DNA of 64,000 nucleotides from Rhodobacterales bacterium (GCA_014763715.1 JACXUV010000003.1:62001-126000), one strand, 5' to 3'; positions 17,118-25,868 are shown, numbered from the stretch's first letter. Notes: a model not told the origin generated them from the sequence alone. Numbers and translations are program-made.

Positions 17118-17939
17118 ATGTCAAAGCAAACCAAGATCACCCGCAAGACCGTCAAGGACATCGCCAGGGCAAAGGGCGGTACGCCGCTGGTCATGCTGAC
17201 AGCCTATGACGCGCCCATGGCCGAACTGATGGACCCGCACGTGGACATGATCCTCGTCGGGGACAGCCTTGGCATGGTAGTGCACGGCCTGCCCTCCACG
17301 GTCGGCGTCACAATGGAAATGATGATCCTGCATGGCCAGGCTGTGATGCGCGGCTCCGAAGAGGCCTTCGTCGTGGTCGACATGCCCTTCGGCAGCTACG
17401 AAACGAGCGAAGATCAGGCTTTCCTCAACGCCGCCCGGATCATGAAGGAAACCGGCTGCCAGGCCGTGAAGATCGAAAGCGGTGCCTATGCTGCCAAGCA
17501 GATCGCGCATCTGGTCGAGCGCGGCATCCCGGTCATGGGCCATGTCGGCCTGCGCCCGCAGGCGATCAATGTTGACGGGGGATTCCGCGCCAAGGGCCGG
17601 ACCGAGACTGAGCGCGAAATCGTCATCAACGAGGCCCGCGCTGCCGACCGCGCCGGGGCCTTCGCCATCGTGATCGAAGGGGTTGCCGAAGACCTCGCGG
17701 CCGAGATCACCGCCGAAGTCAGCTGCCCCACGATCGGCATCGGCGCCTCCGCCGCCTGCGACGGCCAGGTCCTGGTCGCCCAGGACATGCTGGGCCTGTT
17801 CGACTGGGCGCCCAAATTCGTGCGCCGCTATGCCGACCTGCGTACCGCCTCGGAAAGCGCCATCAAAGCCTATGCCGAAGACGTGCGGACCCGTAATTTC
17901 CCCGGAAAAGCCGAAACCTACAGCCTGCGAAAACCTTGA
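17118..17939 (+). CDS. panB: 3-methyl-2-oxobutanoate hydroxymethyltransferase
   Basis: A 273-residue TIM-barrel enzyme. It transfers a hydroxymethyl group from 5,10-methylene-THF to alpha-ketoisovalerate, giving ketopantoate for pantothenate and CoA. The conserved MLTAYDAPMAELMD, VGDSLGMVVHGL (metal-binding Asp), VDMPFGSY, KIESG, GHVGLRPQ and TIGIGAS segments are all present in order. I used the ATG at 17118, giving MSKQTKITRKTVKDI, rather than one 36 bases upstream. panC is not adjacent. The C-terminus is normal. Confidence 0.93.
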   Translation: MSKQTKITRKTVKDIARAKGGTPLVMLTAYDAPMAELMDPHVDMILVGDSLGMVVHGLPSTVGVTMEMMILHGQAVMRGSEEAFVVVDMPFGSYETSEDQAFLNAARIMKETGCQAVKIESGAYAAKQIAHLVERGIPVMGHVGLRPQAINVDGGFRAKGRTETEREIVINEARAADRAGAFAIVIEGVAEDLAAEITAEVSCPTIGIGASAACDGQVLVAQDMLGLFDWAPKFVRRYADLRTASESAIKAYAEDVRTRNFPGKAETYSLRKP

Positions 17940-18023
17940 AGCGAACAGCGCTGGCACGTTGCAGCCAGCGGCGGCGGCGTCTAGGTTCCCGCCAGAGTTC
18001 AGAACCCCTACCGGAGCGGCCCC

Positions 18024-18746
18024 TTGAGCGACATTTTTGAAGAAGTCGACGAAAGCATTCGCCAGGACAAGATCGAGACCGCTTGGAAGCGGTATCGCCT
18101 GTTCGTCTATGGCGGTGCGGCGCTTCTGATTGGCGGCGTGGCCCTGAACGAATTTGTGCTTCATCCGCACTTCGCCAGGGAACGCGCCGCCCGTGCGCTG
18201 GAGTTCGAGAAGGCGGAAACACAACTTGCCGACGGGGATTATGCCGATGCCGAAGCCGGCTTCCGGGAGCTGGTGAACGGCGAAACCGCCCTGTCCCCTC
18301 TGGCCGCCAACTATCTGGCGCAGGCCCTTTACGAAGGCAGCGGCGATGCGGCTGGTGCGACCGAAGTCCTCGAAGCTGCGGGCAAGGCAGACGGCTCTCC
18401 CTTTGAGCGCGTTGCCCTGCTGAAAGCCGCCTATGCCAAGGCGGACACGGCTTCTCTGGTTGAACTGGAAACGCTGCTGGGAGATCTCAAGGAAGAGGAA
18501 TCCGGGCTTGGTGCCCTCGCCCGGGAACTGATCGCCGCGAAAGCCTATGCCGAGGGAGACGCAGCCCGCGCACGGACGGCCTTCAACCGGCTGAAGTTCG
18601 ACGCGGCAGCACCGCAGGGTGTGATCCGGCGTGCGGAAATCGCCCTCGCGGCCATTCCGATCCCGGCAGACGCTGCCACAGATGAGACTGCTGAAGAGGT
18701 TGTGCCTGCTGAGGCTGCCGAAACCACCGAGGAGACCGGTCAATGA
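18024..18746 (+). CDS. YfgM-like TPR membrane protein (SecYEG/BamB-linked chaperone)
   Basis: A 240-residue protein with a short cytoplasmic N-terminus (MSDIFEEVDESIRQDK), one membrane helix at about 28-47 and a periplasmic Ala-rich helical domain with TPR-like repeats. This is the layout of YfgM, which helps hand over periplasmic proteins at the Sec translocon. The start is TTG at 18024 with CGGAG 7 bases upstream. Its stop overlaps the start of bamB by 4 bases (ATGA). The yfgM-bamB-der order is conserved in many Proteobacteria. Confidence 0.85.
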   Translation: MSDIFEEVDESIRQDKIETAWKRYRLFVYGGAALLIGGVALNEFVLHPHFARERAARALEFEKAETQLADGDYADAEAGFRELVNGETALSPLAANYLAQALYEGSGDAAGATEVLEAAGKADGSPFERVALLKAAYAKADTASLVELETLLGDLKEEESGLGALARELIAAKAYAEGDAARARTAFNRLKFDAAAPQGVIRRAEIALAAIPIPADAATDETAEEVVPAEAAETTEETGQ

Positions 18747-20092
18747 CCCCAATGCGCAAGTTCCTGCTGGCCGGTGCCGCCCTCGGTTTTCTCGGCCTGA
18801 CCGCATGTGCGGGCCTGCCCAAGTTCGGGAACAACAAGGCAAAGGAACTGGCCGAGGCTGAAAAGGCCGGGCGGATCACAATGGTCCTGTCCGATGACGA
18901 GCTGGCAGCAAGCCCGGACCTCGCAACGGAAACCATCACCCTGCCCCCTGCCAAGCCCCTCGAAACCTGGACCCAGGCTGGCGCCAATGCAGAGAAAGTG
19001 ATCGGCCACATCAGCGCCGCCGAGACGCTGAGCATTGCGTGGCGCACCAATGTCGGCCAGGGCTCCGGCAAGAAATCCGCGCTGTCCACGCCGCCGGTTG
19101 CCAATACGACCACCGTCTTCACACTCGATGCCGAACAACAGATCGTCGCCACGGATCTGGCGAGCGGCCGCACGCTGTGGCGCGAAAAGCTGAAAGGCCT
19201 GTCCAAGCGCGACAAGGCCGCACTCGGCGGCGGTCTCGCTGTTGAGGGCGACACGCTGATCGTCTCCAGCGGCTTCGGTTATGTCGCTGCTCTCGACGCC
19301 AATACCGGCGCGGAGAAGTGGAAGAACCCGATGAGCTCGCCGATGACCGGCGCGCCGACCATCAAGGATGGCCGTATCTACGTCGAGTCTAACAATAACG
19401 AGATCTTTGCCCTGTCGATGGAAACCGGCGAAATCGAGTGGACCGACCAGGCCATCTCCGAAACGGCCCGCGTTCTGGGCAGCCCCAGCCCGGCCGCCGT
19501 GGAAGACTTCGTCATCGCGCCCTTCTCTTCCGGGGAAGTCATCGCCTATCTCGCCTCCAATGGCCGCCGCCTCTGGACCGACGCCATTTCCAGCGCAGGG
19601 CGGTTCACGCCGATTTCCGAGATCAACGATATCGGGTCTCGTCCGGTTCTGGCTGGCGGCATCGTCTTCGCGTCCAGCCAGTCCGGCATTACCATTGCTA
19701 TTGACGGGCGTAGCGGCCAGCGCATCTGGTCCAAGCCCATCGGCTCGACCCAGGCACCGGCAGTGACCGGTGAGCAAATGTTCGTCATCGGAACGGATGG
19801 CAAGCTGGCTTGCCTCAAGACCACGACGGGCGAAGCCTATTGGGTGACCCAGCTGCAGCAATTCGAAAAAGAAGAGAAAAAGAAGAAGCGCATCTCGTAT
19901 TCGGGGCCGATTGTCGCCTCCGACCGCGTGCTGGTCGTGTCTTCAACCGGGCACCTTCTCGCCTTCTCTCCGCAAACCGGCGAAGAAGTCGGTTCGCTAA
20001 AACTGGGTGACCGCGTCTACCTCGAACCTATCGCCGTGCAGGACAAGCTCCTTGTCCTGACGGATGATGCAAAACTGATCGCAATCAAGTAA
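18743..20092 (+). CDS. bamB: Outer membrane assembly lipoprotein BamB-like
   Basis: A 449-residue PQQ-type beta-propeller lipoprotein. The signal ends at lipobox LTAC (about residues 19-22). Repeated motifs such as LDANTGAEKWKN, SMETGEIEWTD, IDGRSGQRIWSK and LKTTTGEAYWVT mark the blades. BamB supports BamA in inserting outer-membrane beta-barrels. A charged EKEEKKKKR loop sits near residue 375, between blades. It is coupled to the YfgM-like gene upstream, and der follows 48 bases downstream. Confidence 0.88.
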   Translation: MTPMRKFLLAGAALGFLGLTACAGLPKFGNNKAKELAEAEKAGRITMVLSDDELAASPDLATETITLPPAKPLETWTQAGANAEKVIGHISAAETLSIAWRTNVGQGSGKKSALSTPPVANTTTVFTLDAEQQIVATDLASGRTLWREKLKGLSKRDKAALGGGLAVEGDTLIVSSGFGYVAALDANTGAEKWKNPMSSPMTGAPTIKDGRIYVESNNNEIFALSMETGEIEWTDQAISETARVLGSPSPAAVEDFVIAPFSSGEVIAYLASNGRRLWTDAISSAGRFTPISEINDIGSRPVLAGGIVFASSQSGITIAIDGRSGQRIWSKPIGSTQAPAVTGEQMFVIGTDGKLACLKTTTGEAYWVTQLQQFEKEEKKKKRISYSGPIVASDRVLVVSSTGHLLAFSPQTGEEVGSLKLGDRVYLEPIAVQDKLLVLTDDAKLIAIK

Positions 20093-20140
20093 GGGGCGGC
20101 GCCGGCAGGCGCGAACCCCCGTTTACGTCACGGGCCTGCC

Positions 20141-21670
20141 ATGCCGCTCAAACTCGCTATTGTCGGACGACCGAACGTCGGAAAGTCCACCCTCTTCAAC
20201 CGCCTCGCCGGGAAGAAGATCGCCCTGGTCGATGACCAGCCGGGCGTCACGCGCGATCGCAAGGAAGCCGAGGGCCACCTCGCCTCGCTGCCGCTGATCC
20301 TGATCGATACGGCCGGCTATGAAAGCGTCCATGATGACAGCCTCGAGTCGCGCATGCGCGAACAGACCGAGGCCGCCATCGCCGAAGCCGAACTCTGCCT
20401 GTTTCTTGTCGATGCCCGCACCGGCCTGACGCCGGACGACGAGACCTTTGCCATGCTGCTGCGCAAATCCGGCCTGCCGGTCGTGCTCGCGGCCAACAAG
20501 GCGGAAGGCCGCCAGGGCGAAGCTGGCGTACTGGAAGCCTGGCGGCTCGGCTTTGGCGAACCGGTCGGCCTGTCAGCTGAGCATGGCGAAGGCTTTGCCG
20601 AGCTTTTCGAAGCGATCCGTCAGGCCCTTGGCCCGGAGGCTTTCGAGAAAGCCATGGAAGAGCCGGAGCCTGACTATGCGCGTTCCGGCGGCGAAGACAT
20701 TCTCGAAAAGCTCGCCCATATCGACATTGATGATGACACGCTTTCCGACGACGACCTTGTCGCCGCCATCGAGGAAGCTGATGTCGATGTGGAACCGGAG
20801 CCTCCGCGCCTGGACAAGCCAGTCAAGCTGGCCATTGTCGGCCGCCCGAATGCCGGCAAATCCACCCTCATCAACCAGCTGCTGAAATCCGACCGCCTGC
20901 TGACGGGCCCGGAAGCCGGCATCACGCGCGACTCCGTCACGCTGGACTGGGAATGGGAAGGCCGCCGTGTGCGCCTGGTCGACACGGCGGGCCTGCGCCG
21001 GAAGAGCAAGGTGCAGGAACGGCTGGAGCGCATGTCGACGGCCGAAACCATCCGCTCCCTGAAATATGCCGAAGTCGTCGCGCTGGTGATGGACCCGCAC
21101 GACGCGCTGGAAAAACAGGACCTGCAGATTGCAGACCTCTGCCTGCGCGAAGGGCGTGGCCTCGTCCTCGTCGTGTCCAAATGGGATACGGTGAAGGATC
21201 AGGATGGCGCCGCGCGCCACATCCGCGATCTCGCCAACCGTCTTGTGCCAAATGCGGGCGGCGCGCCGGTCGTGTACCTCTCTGGCCTGACGGGGAAACA
21301 TGTCGACCGGCTGATGCCCGCCGTGCTGCAGGTTCACAAGGACTGGACGGCCCGCGTGAAGACCGGCGACCTGAACCGCTGGCTGCGCCACACGATCGAG
21401 CGCCATCCGCCCCCGGCGGTTCAGGGCAAGCGCATCAAGCCGCGCTACATGGCGCAGATGAAGTCGCGCCCGCCGACCTTTGTGCTGATTGCGTCGCGCG
21501 GTGACCAGATGCCGGAGACCTACAAACGCTATCTGATCAATGAGCTGCGCAGCGATTTCGACCTGCACGGCGTGCCGATCCGCCTGTTCGTCCGCCAAGG
21601 CAAGAACCCCTATGCCGGAAAGCCGGGCGGGTTCAATAAACCGCCCTCGAAGAAAGGCAGCAAGGGCTGA
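20141..21670 (+). CDS. der: Ribosome biogenesis GTPase Der (EngA)
   Basis: A 509-residue protein with two tandem GTPase domains and a KH-like C-terminal domain, needed for 50S subunit assembly. Domain 1 has GRPNVGKST (8-16) and DTAGYES. Domain 2 has GRPNAGKST (about 230) and DTAGLRRKSK, with SKWD as the G4 motif. An acidic linker (about 170-225, EPEPDYARSGGEDILEK) joins them. The tail FVRQGKNPYAGKPGG is typical. The ATG at 20141 has no strong Shine-Dalgarno. Confidence 0.95.
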   Translation: MPLKLAIVGRPNVGKSTLFNRLAGKKIALVDDQPGVTRDRKEAEGHLASLPLILIDTAGYESVHDDSLESRMREQTEAAIAEAELCLFLVDARTGLTPDDETFAMLLRKSGLPVVLAANKAEGRQGEAGVLEAWRLGFGEPVGLSAEHGEGFAELFEAIRQALGPEAFEKAMEEPEPDYARSGGEDILEKLAHIDIDDDTLSDDDLVAAIEEADVDVEPEPPRLDKPVKLAIVGRPNAGKSTLINQLLKSDRLLTGPEAGITRDSVTLDWEWEGRRVRLVDTAGLRRKSKVQERLERMSTAETIRSLKYAEVVALVMDPHDALEKQDLQIADLCLREGRGLVLVVSKWDTVKDQDGAARHIRDLANRLVPNAGGAPVVYLSGLTGKHVDRLMPAVLQVHKDWTARVKTGDLNRWLRHTIERHPPPAVQGKRIKPRYMAQMKSRPPTFVLIASRGDQMPETYKRYLINELRSDFDLHGVPIRLFVRQGKNPYAGKPGGFNKPPSKKGSKG

Positions 21671-21709
21671 GCCCTGCACACCGGAATGTTATTCGTCTGA
21701 GAGTGCCAG

Positions 21710-21723
21710 CCTTTATATGAAGG
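21710..21723. promoter_or_regulatory. Small near-palindrome upstream of the arsM-like gene
   Basis: CCTTTATATGAAGG reads the same on both strands except for one mismatched pair. It ends 26 bases before the ATG at 21749. It could be part of a promoter or a repressor site. ArsR control is speculative, since no arsR gene is seen in the window. Confidence 0.25.
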
Positions 21724-21748
21724 TGTGCACATAAGCAGGAGCATCGGG

Positions 21749-22816
21749 ATGAATCAGATTCAGGACATCGTGAAGACCTATTACGGGGAGACCCTGTCTG
21801 GCTCGAACGATCTGAAAACCGATGCCTGCACCACAGCAGACCGTCCGCCGCCGCATGTCTCCGCAGCGCTCGCCGCCGTGCATGACGAGGTGGCCGGCCG
21901 CTATTATGGCTGCGGCCTCGCCATCCCGTCAGTGCTGGACGGGCTGAAGGTTCTGGATCTTGGCTGCGGCGCCGGGCGCGACGTGTACGCGCTGGCAAAA
22001 CTGGTTGGCCCGGCAGGTCATGTCACCGGTGTCGACATGACGGATGCCCAGCTGGATGTCGCTCGCCAGCATGAGGCCTGGCATGCTGAACAGTTCGGCT
22101 ATGACGCGCCGAACACCCGTTTCGTGAAGGGATACCTCGAAAAGCTCGGCGAACTGGACCTTGAGCCCGGCAGCTTTGACCTGATCATCTCCAATTGCGT
22201 TATCAATCTGTGTACCGACAAGCCGGAAGTGTTCCGTCAGGCCCACCGCCTGCTGAAGCCCGGCGGTGAGCTGTATTTCTCCGACGTCTATGCCGACCGG
22301 CGCATCCCGGCAGATCTTGCTGCCGATCCCGTGCTTTATGGCGAATGCCTCTCCGGCGCGCTTTACTGGGGAGACTTCCAGTCCATCGCCAAAGCCGCCG
22401 GCTTTACCGATCCGCGCACAGTGAACCATCGCCGCCTCGGTATTATCGACCCTGTCCTCAAGGACAAGCTCGGCCCGATCCGCTTTGCATCCGTGACTGC
22501 GCGGCTGATAAAACTGGATGAGCTGGATGCGGCCTGCGAGGACTATGGACAGGCCGTGATCTACAGGGGCGGTATTCCAGGCATGGAGCAGGTGTTCGTG
22601 CTTGATGCAGAGCACAGCATCGAAGCGGGCCGGGTCTTCCCCGTCTGTGGCAACACGCTGGCCATGCTGAGGGATACCCGCTTTGCTCCCTATTTCGACG
22701 TCATCGGCGACGGCGCCACACATTACGGCCTGTTCCCCGGCTGTGCCGCGCCGGATGTGTTCGCCGCAACCGGTGCAGACGAAGCCCCTGCCTCCCCCGG
22801 CGGCTGCTGCGGCTGA
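21749..22816 (+). CDS. arsM: Arsenite methyltransferase-like SAM-dependent enzyme
   Basis: A 355-residue class I methyltransferase. The SAM motif VLDLGCGAGRDVY is at about 68-80. Conserved Cys residues lie in DACTTA (near 30), SNCVINLCTD and GECLSGALYWGDF, matching the three As(III)-binding cysteines of ArsM. The C-terminus ends GGCCG, a Cys pair seen in many ArsM proteins. ArsM methylates arsenite using SAM and thiols. The ATG at 21749 follows AGGAG by 7 bases. No arsR, arsB or arsC is adjacent, so arsenic is inferred from the protein alone. Confidence 0.82.
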   Translation: MNQIQDIVKTYYGETLSGSNDLKTDACTTADRPPPHVSAALAAVHDEVAGRYYGCGLAIPSVLDGLKVLDLGCGAGRDVYALAKLVGPAGHVTGVDMTDAQLDVARQHEAWHAEQFGYDAPNTRFVKGYLEKLGELDLEPGSFDLIISNCVINLCTDKPEVFRQAHRLLKPGGELYFSDVYADRRIPADLAADPVLYGECLSGALYWGDFQSIAKAAGFTDPRTVNHRRLGIIDPVLKDKLGPIRFASVTARLIKLDELDAACEDYGQAVIYRGGIPGMEQVFVLDAEHSIEAGRVFPVCGNTLAMLRDTRFAPYFDVIGDGATHYGLFPGCAAPDVFAATGADEAPASPGGCCG

Positions 22817-22854
22817 TCCTTTCAGACTAGCTAGTTCTCCGGCTTGCCTTTCCA

Positions 22855-22888
22855 TGTAACAATATATAGACATCTATATATTGTTACA
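22855..22888. promoter_or_regulatory. Perfect 34-bp palindrome, likely MarR operator
   Basis: The arm TGTAACAATATATAGA (22855-22870) is matched exactly by its complement at 22873-22888, with 2 central bases. It ends 13 bases before the ATG of the Tat-nitroreductase gene, whose operon encodes a MarR-family regulator. The AT-rich arms contrast with the GC-rich surroundings. Autoregulation by that MarR protein is the obvious hypothesis. Confidence 0.7.
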
Positions 22889-22901
22889 GATGGAGGCACC
22901 C

Positions 22902-24065
22902 ATGCTTTCCCGGCGCGCACTTCTGGTGACTGGCGGCGCCAGTATTCTCGTCCTGGGCGGCGGCTATGCCAGCCTTTCAGCGATGAGCAATATCGCACCG
23001 GCGCGTGAGCCGTGGCGTCAGGCTACGCGGGGCTTCGGCGACGTTCGCTTCAATGCCGCAGCGTATGCAATCCTTGCTCCCAGCCCACACAATCTCCAGC
23101 CCTGGATGATCCAGATGGAGGGGGAAGACAGCCTCACCCTTTTCTGCGACCTCACCCGGCGCCTGCCTGAAACAGATCCGCCGGACCGGCAAACGACGAT
23201 TGGCCTTGGCGCCTTTCTCGAACTTCTACGTCAGGCAGCCGCCGAACAGGGACACAGGCTGGAGATCACCCCCTTCCCGGATGGGGAACCCGGCGACCGC
23301 CTGGATGAGCGCCCCATCGCACATGTGCGCTTTATTGAAGATGACAGCACTGAGCGCGATCTGCTGTTCGGCCACGCTCTCCGGCGGCGCACGGCGCGGC
23401 TGAAGTTCGATCCGGGGCGGCCGGTACCATCCGACAGGCTGGCGGCCCTGATGAAGATCTCAACCGCCCGGCCTGGTCTCGACACGATCCGCGTGGACGG
23501 CAGTAGTGAAACCGGAATGGTCAGCTGGCTGAAGGACATCTGCAAGCGCGCCTGGGAAATCGAACTCCGCAAGCCAGAGACCTGCCACGAGAGTTCTTAC
23601 CTGACGCGCATCGGCGCGAAACAGATCAATGCCAATCCCGATGGCATTTTCCTCGCTGGTCAGATGATGGAAGTCTATCGCATGTCCGGCATGCTGACAC
23701 AGGAGAACATGGACACAATCGGCTCGCCCGCATGGGAAGCGACGCTCTCCATGTATAACGGCCTGATCGATAGCGCGCCGACCTTCGTCTGGTTTTCCAC
23801 ACCCGGCAATTCGCGCACCGAACAGCTGGACAGCGGCGCTGTCTGGATCCGGCTACAACTCGCGGCGTCCGCCGTGGGCGTCGGCTTCCAGCCTTTGTCA
23901 CAAGTCCTTGAGGAATACAGCGAAATGGCCGGTCCCTTCGCAGAGATCCATAAGCGTTTTGGCGTATCGCTGCCCGGCCGTGTCCAGGGTCTGTTCCGGC
24001 TAGGCTATGCGGGCGGGCAAGGTCCTGCCCCCCGCTGGCCGCTCGAATCGCGGATCATCACATGA
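22902..24065 (+). CDS. Tat-exported nitroreductase-like protein
   Basis: A 387-residue protein with a twin-arginine N-terminus (MLSRRALLVTGGASILVLGG, Arg-Arg at 4-5). The following APSPHNLQPWMIQ and later segments resemble Acg/nitroreductase-fold flavoproteins, where the SPHNLQPW stretch contacts FMN. The reaction is unknown; family members bind or reduce flavin and quinone-like compounds. The start at 22902 has GGAGG 5 bases upstream; an ATG at 22890 would leave the Tat motif further inside. Its stop overlaps the MarR gene by 4 bases. Confidence 0.75.
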   Translation: MLSRRALLVTGGASILVLGGGYASLSAMSNIAPAREPWRQATRGFGDVRFNAAAYAILAPSPHNLQPWMIQMEGEDSLTLFCDLTRRLPETDPPDRQTTIGLGAFLELLRQAAAEQGHRLEITPFPDGEPGDRLDERPIAHVRFIEDDSTERDLLFGHALRRRTARLKFDPGRPVPSDRLAALMKISTARPGLDTIRVDGSSETGMVSWLKDICKRAWEIELRKPETCHESSYLTRIGAKQINANPDGIFLAGQMMEVYRMSGMLTQENMDTIGSPAWEATLSMYNGLIDSAPTFVWFSTPGNSRTEQLDSGAVWIRLQLAASAVGVGFQPLSQVLEEYSEMAGPFAEIHKRFGVSLPGRVQGLFRLGYAGGQGPAPRWPLESRIIT

Positions 24066-24514
24066 GCCGGCCGGCAGGCCTCGCCGGCGACCCGGTCGAG
24101 TTTGCGGCGATGACGGAGATTTCCATCATCGCCCATCTGGCCGACAATGCCTTTGCCCGGCATCTTCCGGATGGTCTGACCACAGCGCAATTTGCTGTGC
24201 TGAACCATCTGTTGCGGCTGGACGTGGAACAGACGATCGGGGAACTCGCACGCGCTCTTCAGGTGTCCCAGCCAACCATGTCGTCCACGGTGAAGCGGTT
24301 GGAAGAGAAAGGGCTCGTCACGCTTGTACCGGGTCCGGATGACCGGCGCATCCGGCGTGTCTCGGTCACCCCTGCCGGGGCATTGACCCGGAAACAGGCT
24401 GTGCTGGCGCTTGATGCTTCCAGAAGTGAACTGGCCACGCTCTCGACGAAGGAATGGCAACAGCTCCTGCCGCTTCTGCACAAGCTGCGAGGCGCACTCG
24501 ATTCAGCGCGTTAA
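24062..24514 (+). CDS. MarR family transcriptional regulator
   Basis: A 150-residue winged-helix regulator. The helix-turn-helix TIGELARALQVSQPTMSSTVKRLEEKGLV is at about 58-86, and the wing is PGPDDRRIRRVSVTPAG. It is translationally coupled to the nitroreductase-like gene (ATGA overlap). The perfect palindrome upstream of that gene is its likely operator. MarR proteins usually release DNA on binding small aromatic or oxidised ligands, fitting an operon with a flavin reductase. Confidence 0.88.
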   Translation: MSRPAGLAGDPVEFAAMTEISIIAHLADNAFARHLPDGLTTAQFAVLNHLLRLDVEQTIGELARALQVSQPTMSSTVKRLEEKGLVTLVPGPDDRRIRRVSVTPAGALTRKQAVLALDASRSELATLSTKEWQQLLPLLHKLRGALDSAR

Positions 24515-24517
24515 GCC

Positions 24518-24955
24518 CTAATCTTCCGCCCCGTCGACGCTGCCGCGCAGGGACTTTATCTCTCCGCGCCGTTTCTTGGCCGCGATGCGGCGGCGGACAC
24601 TGCCCTGCGTCGGCTTCGTCCTGATCCGGCGTTTCGGCTTGATGCTGGCCTTCCGGATCATTTCGGCAAGCCGCTTGCGCGCATCCTCCCGGTTCAGGGC
24701 CTGACTGCGATGGCTGCCCGCTTCCAGGATCAGCCGCCCGTCATTTGTCAGGCGGCTGCCAAACAGCTTCACGAAGCGCGCCTTGATCTCTGCGGGCAAG
24801 GACGATGCCTCGACATGCCAGGTCAGCTGCACGGCAGTGGAGACCTTGTTCACATGCTGCCCGCCCGGCCCGGAGGCCCTGACGAACGCTTCCGACAACT
24901 CCCAAGCCGGCACGACAAGCGTGTCTGATATGCGAAGGTCGCCAAAATCGGACAT
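24518..24955 (-). CDS. arfB: Alternative ribosome-rescue factor / peptidyl-tRNA hydrolase ArfB
   Basis: A 145-residue protein with the release-factor GGQ motif (SGPGGQHVNKVST, GGQ at 31-33) and a basic C-terminal tail (PKRRIRTKPTQGSVRRRIAAKKRRGE) that binds the empty mRNA channel. ArfB hydrolyses peptidyl-tRNA on ribosomes stalled at a broken mRNA end. The length and the tail separate it from RF1/RF2. It is convergent with the MarR gene, with 3 bases between the stops, and divergent from the RcnB-like gene. Confidence 0.92.
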   Translation of the reverse strand: MSDFGDLRISDTLVVPAWELSEAFVRASGPGGQHVNKVSTAVQLTWHVEASSLPAEIKARFVKLFGSRLTNDGRLILEAGSHRSQALNREDARKRLAEMIRKASIKPKRRIRTKPTQGSVRRRIAAKKRRGEIKSLRGSVDGAED

Positions 24956-24972
24956 GGATAAAGCTTAACTCC

Positions 24973-24991
24973 CCGTTCAGAGACCGTTCAG
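24973..24991. promoter_or_regulatory. Direct repeat CCGTTCAG, 11-base period
   Basis: CCGTTCAG occurs at 24973-24980 and 24984-24991, 11 bases apart, between divergent arfB and the RcnB-like gene. An 11-base direct repeat is the classic spacing for OmpR/PhoB-type response regulators. The regulator is not identified in the window. Confidence 0.4.
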
Positions 24992-25090
24992 GCCGCGACT
25001 TGTAGGTTTGGCCCAATGCGCAATGCGCGACAACCAGACGGCCCGCCAGATATTCAATGGCAGGCCATTTCGACGGAGGCCATGCCTGCC

Positions 25091-25669
25091 ATGAAACTGA
25101 TGAATACATTCGGAAAAGCCATGGCTGCGCTTGCCGTCGCTGGCCTGACCATTGCTCCCATCGCCAGCGCCGATCCGGATCGTGGGCGTGACCGGGGAAG
25201 CTGGGACCGGGGAGATCGCGGCCATGACCGCGACCGCAGTGACCGACACGACTATCGCGGCGGTGATCGCCATGACTATCGCGGAGACCAGCGCCGCTAT
25301 GAGCACCGTGACCGTTACGAATACCACGACCGCTACGATTACCGTCGCAGCTACCATCCGCCGCGCTATGCCTATCGCCCGCCCGTCCGGCACTATGTGG
25401 CCCCGCCGCGCTATAGCTCCTACGTGACCTATGGCTACCGGACTGGCCCCTATTTCCGCACAGGCTATGTCTCGCCTTACCGGATTGGCGGATATTACCA
25501 CCCGCACCCGCGCACGGTTTATATCCGTGATTATGGTCGTTACGGCCTGTATGCCCCACCCCCAGGATACTACTGGGTCCACGATTATGATCGTGGTGAC
25601 GCGATCCTCGCCTCGGTGGCTACAGGCGCAATCATTGGCCTCGTCGTTGGCGCACTCGCCTACGATTAG
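25091..25669 (+). CDS. RcnB-like secreted Arg/Asp/Tyr-rich protein
   Basis: A 192-residue exported protein. The signal peptide is about residues 1-24 (hydrophobic core AMAALAVAGLTIAPIA). A low-complexity region follows with repeating DR, RDR, HDYRG and YEYHDRYDYR units. It then becomes Tyr/Pro-rich and ends LYAPPPGYYWVHDYDRGDAILASVATGAIIGLVVG, typical of the RcnB domain. RcnB in E. coli is a periplasmic protein tied to nickel/cobalt homeostasis; many alphaproteobacterial members have no known role. I chose the ATG at 25091, which is 11 bases after GGAGG, over 25082. Confidence 0.75.
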   Translation: MKLMNTFGKAMAALAVAGLTIAPIASADPDRGRDRGSWDRGDRGHDRDRSDRHDYRGGDRHDYRGDQRRYEHRDRYEYHDRYDYRRSYHPPRYAYRPPVRHYVAPPRYSSYVTYGYRTGPYFRTGYVSPYRIGGYYHPHPRTVYIRDYGRYGLYAPPPGYYWVHDYDRGDAILASVATGAIIGLVVGALAYD

Positions 25670-25698
25670 GCTGATCGGGCGTCCTGCCCGCTTGGTGA

Positions 25699-25733
25699 AC
25701 GCCCGGACGACTTCCCGCGTCCGGGCGTTTTTC
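25699..25733 (+). terminator. Intrinsic terminator after the RcnB-like gene
   Basis: ACGCCCGGAC (25699-25708) pairs exactly with GTCCGGGCGT (25719-25728) around a 10-base loop and is followed by TTTTC. It ends the RcnB-like transcript and isolates what follows. Confidence 0.85.
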
Positions 25734-25868
25734 GTTCATCCGGAGAAATCAGGCCAAAAAGTCGCGTTCTTAACTTTTGAATGGCGCAAATCATGCTTAA
25801 CTCCGGATTGTCTGGGATGGTCCCGGGCAAAAGAACGCGCCTGTTGCGCGCCTGAAAGGAGGTGATCC

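Noticed and set aside
17121..18842. 573-codon minus-strand frame across panB, yfgM and bamB
   Set aside because: Antisense to genes with clear motifs; long only because GC-rich DNA has few stops.
25854..25868. 16S rRNA 3' end in reverse orientation
   Set aside because: Only the last 15 bases match; the sequence beyond does not continue as 16S rRNA, so it is a long Shine-Dalgarno, not an rRNA fragment.
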